Shown here piece after piece: positions 62,580 through 64,000 of a stretch of DNA of 64,000 bases; within the stretch, counting starts at the first letter, position 1, and the number at the start of each line of letters is the position of its first letter. A program made the translations under genes and the position numbers. The notes below the pieces were generated by a model, which was not told where the DNA came from, searched no databases, and worked only from the letters and a program-made list of their open reading frames with translations. Origin of the DNA: Tupaia tana (Eukaryota; Chordata; Mammalia; Scandentia; Tupaiidae); NCBI GenBank assembly GCA_026018925.1, contig JAKSZU010000016.1, positions 76,642,059 through 76,706,058 on the forward strand, read 5' to 3'.

Positions 62580-62742
62580 CGTGCATTTGCACCCCATGAT
62601 GAATGAGAAGGAGTCAGGAGACCAGAGTCCAAGTCCTGGCTCTGAGACTTGCTCTGTGACTTTAGGAAAGTTACTTCCCCTCCATGTGCTTGGTCTCTTT
62701 GTACAACGAAGACTTTGGACTTCATTTCTAACTTTCTGCAGC
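62580..62742 (+). mobile_element. MIR relic
   Basis: GGAGTCAGGAGACCAGAGTCCAAGTCCTGGCTCTGAGACTTGCTCTGTGACTTTAGGAAAGTTACTTCCCC is a clear MIR in sense. Confidence 0.88.
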
Positions 62743-63783
62743 TGAAACTTTCTCTCCCACACACCTCCGAATTTACTCTTTTGTAGGGTGCTGCTGCCAG
62801 CTTTGATCTGAGCTTTCCCTGCCGGGCTGCCCCGCCTCTTGCCCTGATTCCCTGTGTTCCAGCTGCTTCTGCATCTTTGGGGAGCCCTGCCTCTATCAGG
62901 GACCTCCCTCCTCATTCTGCAGGGGGCTGCATCTTGGATCATCCGCTTGGTTTGTTGTTTACAAAACGAGAGGTTGACTATGTTTCCCCCCTTTTGTTTT
63001 TGTTAATATCTACAATTTGCCCTCATTTAATTCATATATTTTAGCTATTAGTTTGCTCACCTTCTGCAATTATTTTCACGCACCCTTGGGTTCATAAACC
63101 TTTGTTCCAAGTGGCGTGTTGCCTATTTTAAGAACTTAATTTGTTTGTAATGTGCACATCAGCTGCATGATTTGTTTCTTGCTTGTAATTAACTTTTAAG
63201 CTGATATCATTCCCCCACCACAAGTGAAACTCAAGGTAAAGTTGGTGAGATTAATGATGCTGACTGTATCCAACTCTTACGACATCTTCATCGGACTCAG
63301 CAAGTTTTGGGGGAAATGGTGTTTCTTTTTCTTTCACTTCCATCTGTTACCCTGACAATCTTGGAGCCAATCCACCCCTTAGTGGGCTTGAACGTTGGCA
63401 CTGGGATCTGAGACTTAGGTTTTGTGCCAAGATAGACAAAGTTTGCCCCCAAATCCTCTCACCCTGCTGCTTGAGCCAATCTCTTTCTTCCTGGGAAGAT
63501 CCCTGAGCACACAGGCACCGATGGTTCATGGAATGGTTATGTAAGGACTCTCAGCTTCCCTTACCACCATTGTATGTTAGCTGTTGATTTCCATGGTCTT
63601 TTGCAATGATACAAATCAGCAATGTCTTAGATTCATAATGTGCAGTTGGGGAGTGACTGGGTTGGACATAGCTAATTTTATTAATCTTTCTTTTAATAAC
63701 ACGCTACCTGTCAGTCATGGATGAAATCTAAGTTCCTGGAAACTTTACTCCAGGGCTAAGCACTTTTAGAAATTAGGTTATAA
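62743..63783. other. Unique-looking DNA
   Basis: No gene or named repeat recognised over about 1 kb. Confidence 0.5.
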
Positions 63784-64000
63784 CGGGCCAGCTGGTGGTG
63801 TGGTGGTTAAGGTGGCTGGATCCCACATGGCCAACTCCACAGTTTGAATCTTGCACCTAGTGACTTGAAAAACACTGGGCATGTGTGCATGGGACCAAAA
63901 TCCTGAAAAGAAGAGAAACAAAGGAGATTGCGGTGTGACCACCCACCCCCCCATGGGGGGGTGCATTCTCACTTTCCTTCCCTCTCTGTCACTCTTCCAG
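63784..64000 (+). mobile_element. SINE-A, cut by window edge
   Basis: GGGCCAGCTGGTGGTGTGGTGGTTAAGG head, GTTTGAATCTTGC box B remnant, GTGTGACCACCCACC and CATTCTCACTTTCC. The tail lies beyond the window. Confidence 0.9.

Overview
The window is nuclear DNA from a placental mammal. It carries old repeats shared across eutherians: MIR, L2, MLT1-type LTRs, a Tigger/MER2-like element, a MER20-like element and a U6 snRNA pseudogene. Over these lies a very dense layer of lineage-specific retroposons: one young LINE-1 (L1) family and two tRNA-like SINE families, called SINE-A and SINE-B here. Alu, rodent B1/B2, carnivore SINEC, rabbit CSINE and ruminant SINEs are all absent. The SINE-A sequence best fits my memory of the dermopteran (colugo) tRNA-derived SINEs, but I could not check this and the species call is tentative. 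I see no host protein-coding exon. The only substantial coding sequences are L1 ORF1 and ORF2.

Layout. 1-1,175: the 5' part of a young L1 on the minus strand, cut by the window edge. 1.2-13.4 kb: a SINE-rich stretch with an L1 3' end, an ORF1-only L1 derivative (3.55-5.56 kb), an LTR-like segment (2.56-3.06 kb) and an interrupted Tigger-type element (8.26-8.87 kb). 13.85-20.04 kb: an internally deleted old L1, a second L1 3' end and an antisense L1 3' end. 20.1-22.3 kb: a minus-strand LTR, young SINEs nested in older ones and an MLT1 fragment. 22.3-29.3 kb: mixed unique DNA, the U6 pseudogene, SINEs and MIRs. 29.3-41 kb: a SINE-poor, GC-richer island of MIR/L2 relics, MaLR/ERVL LTRs and the MER20-like element. 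41-53.1 kb: SINEs, LTRs and an L1 lacking about 3.5 kb of its middle. 53,151-59,250: an almost complete young L1 with tandem 158-bp promoter monomers. 59.3-64 kb: a young SINE abutting the L1 tail, an MLT1-type LTR, MIR and more SINEs.

How the parts work together. The young L1 encodes an RNA-binding ORF1 protein and an endonuclease/reverse transcriptase. At least five SINE-A copies have perfect 12-15 bp target-site duplications that read AAA or AAAA at the expected L1-endonuclease nick, so SINE-A looks like an L1-dependent parasite. The full-length L1 has an intact ORF1 and intact endonuclease and RT catalytic residues, but a single stop codon removes the C-terminal zinc-knuckle part of ORF2.

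Most notable observations: (1) this L1 has a tandem-monomer 5' promoter and an ORF1 that has lost its ancestral stop and overlaps ORF2 by 68-80 nt; (2) the youngest SINE-A copies share a changed box B; (3) three older L1 copies have their middles missing, one of them resembling an ORF1-only (HAL1-like) element. No wholly new non-transposon system was found.
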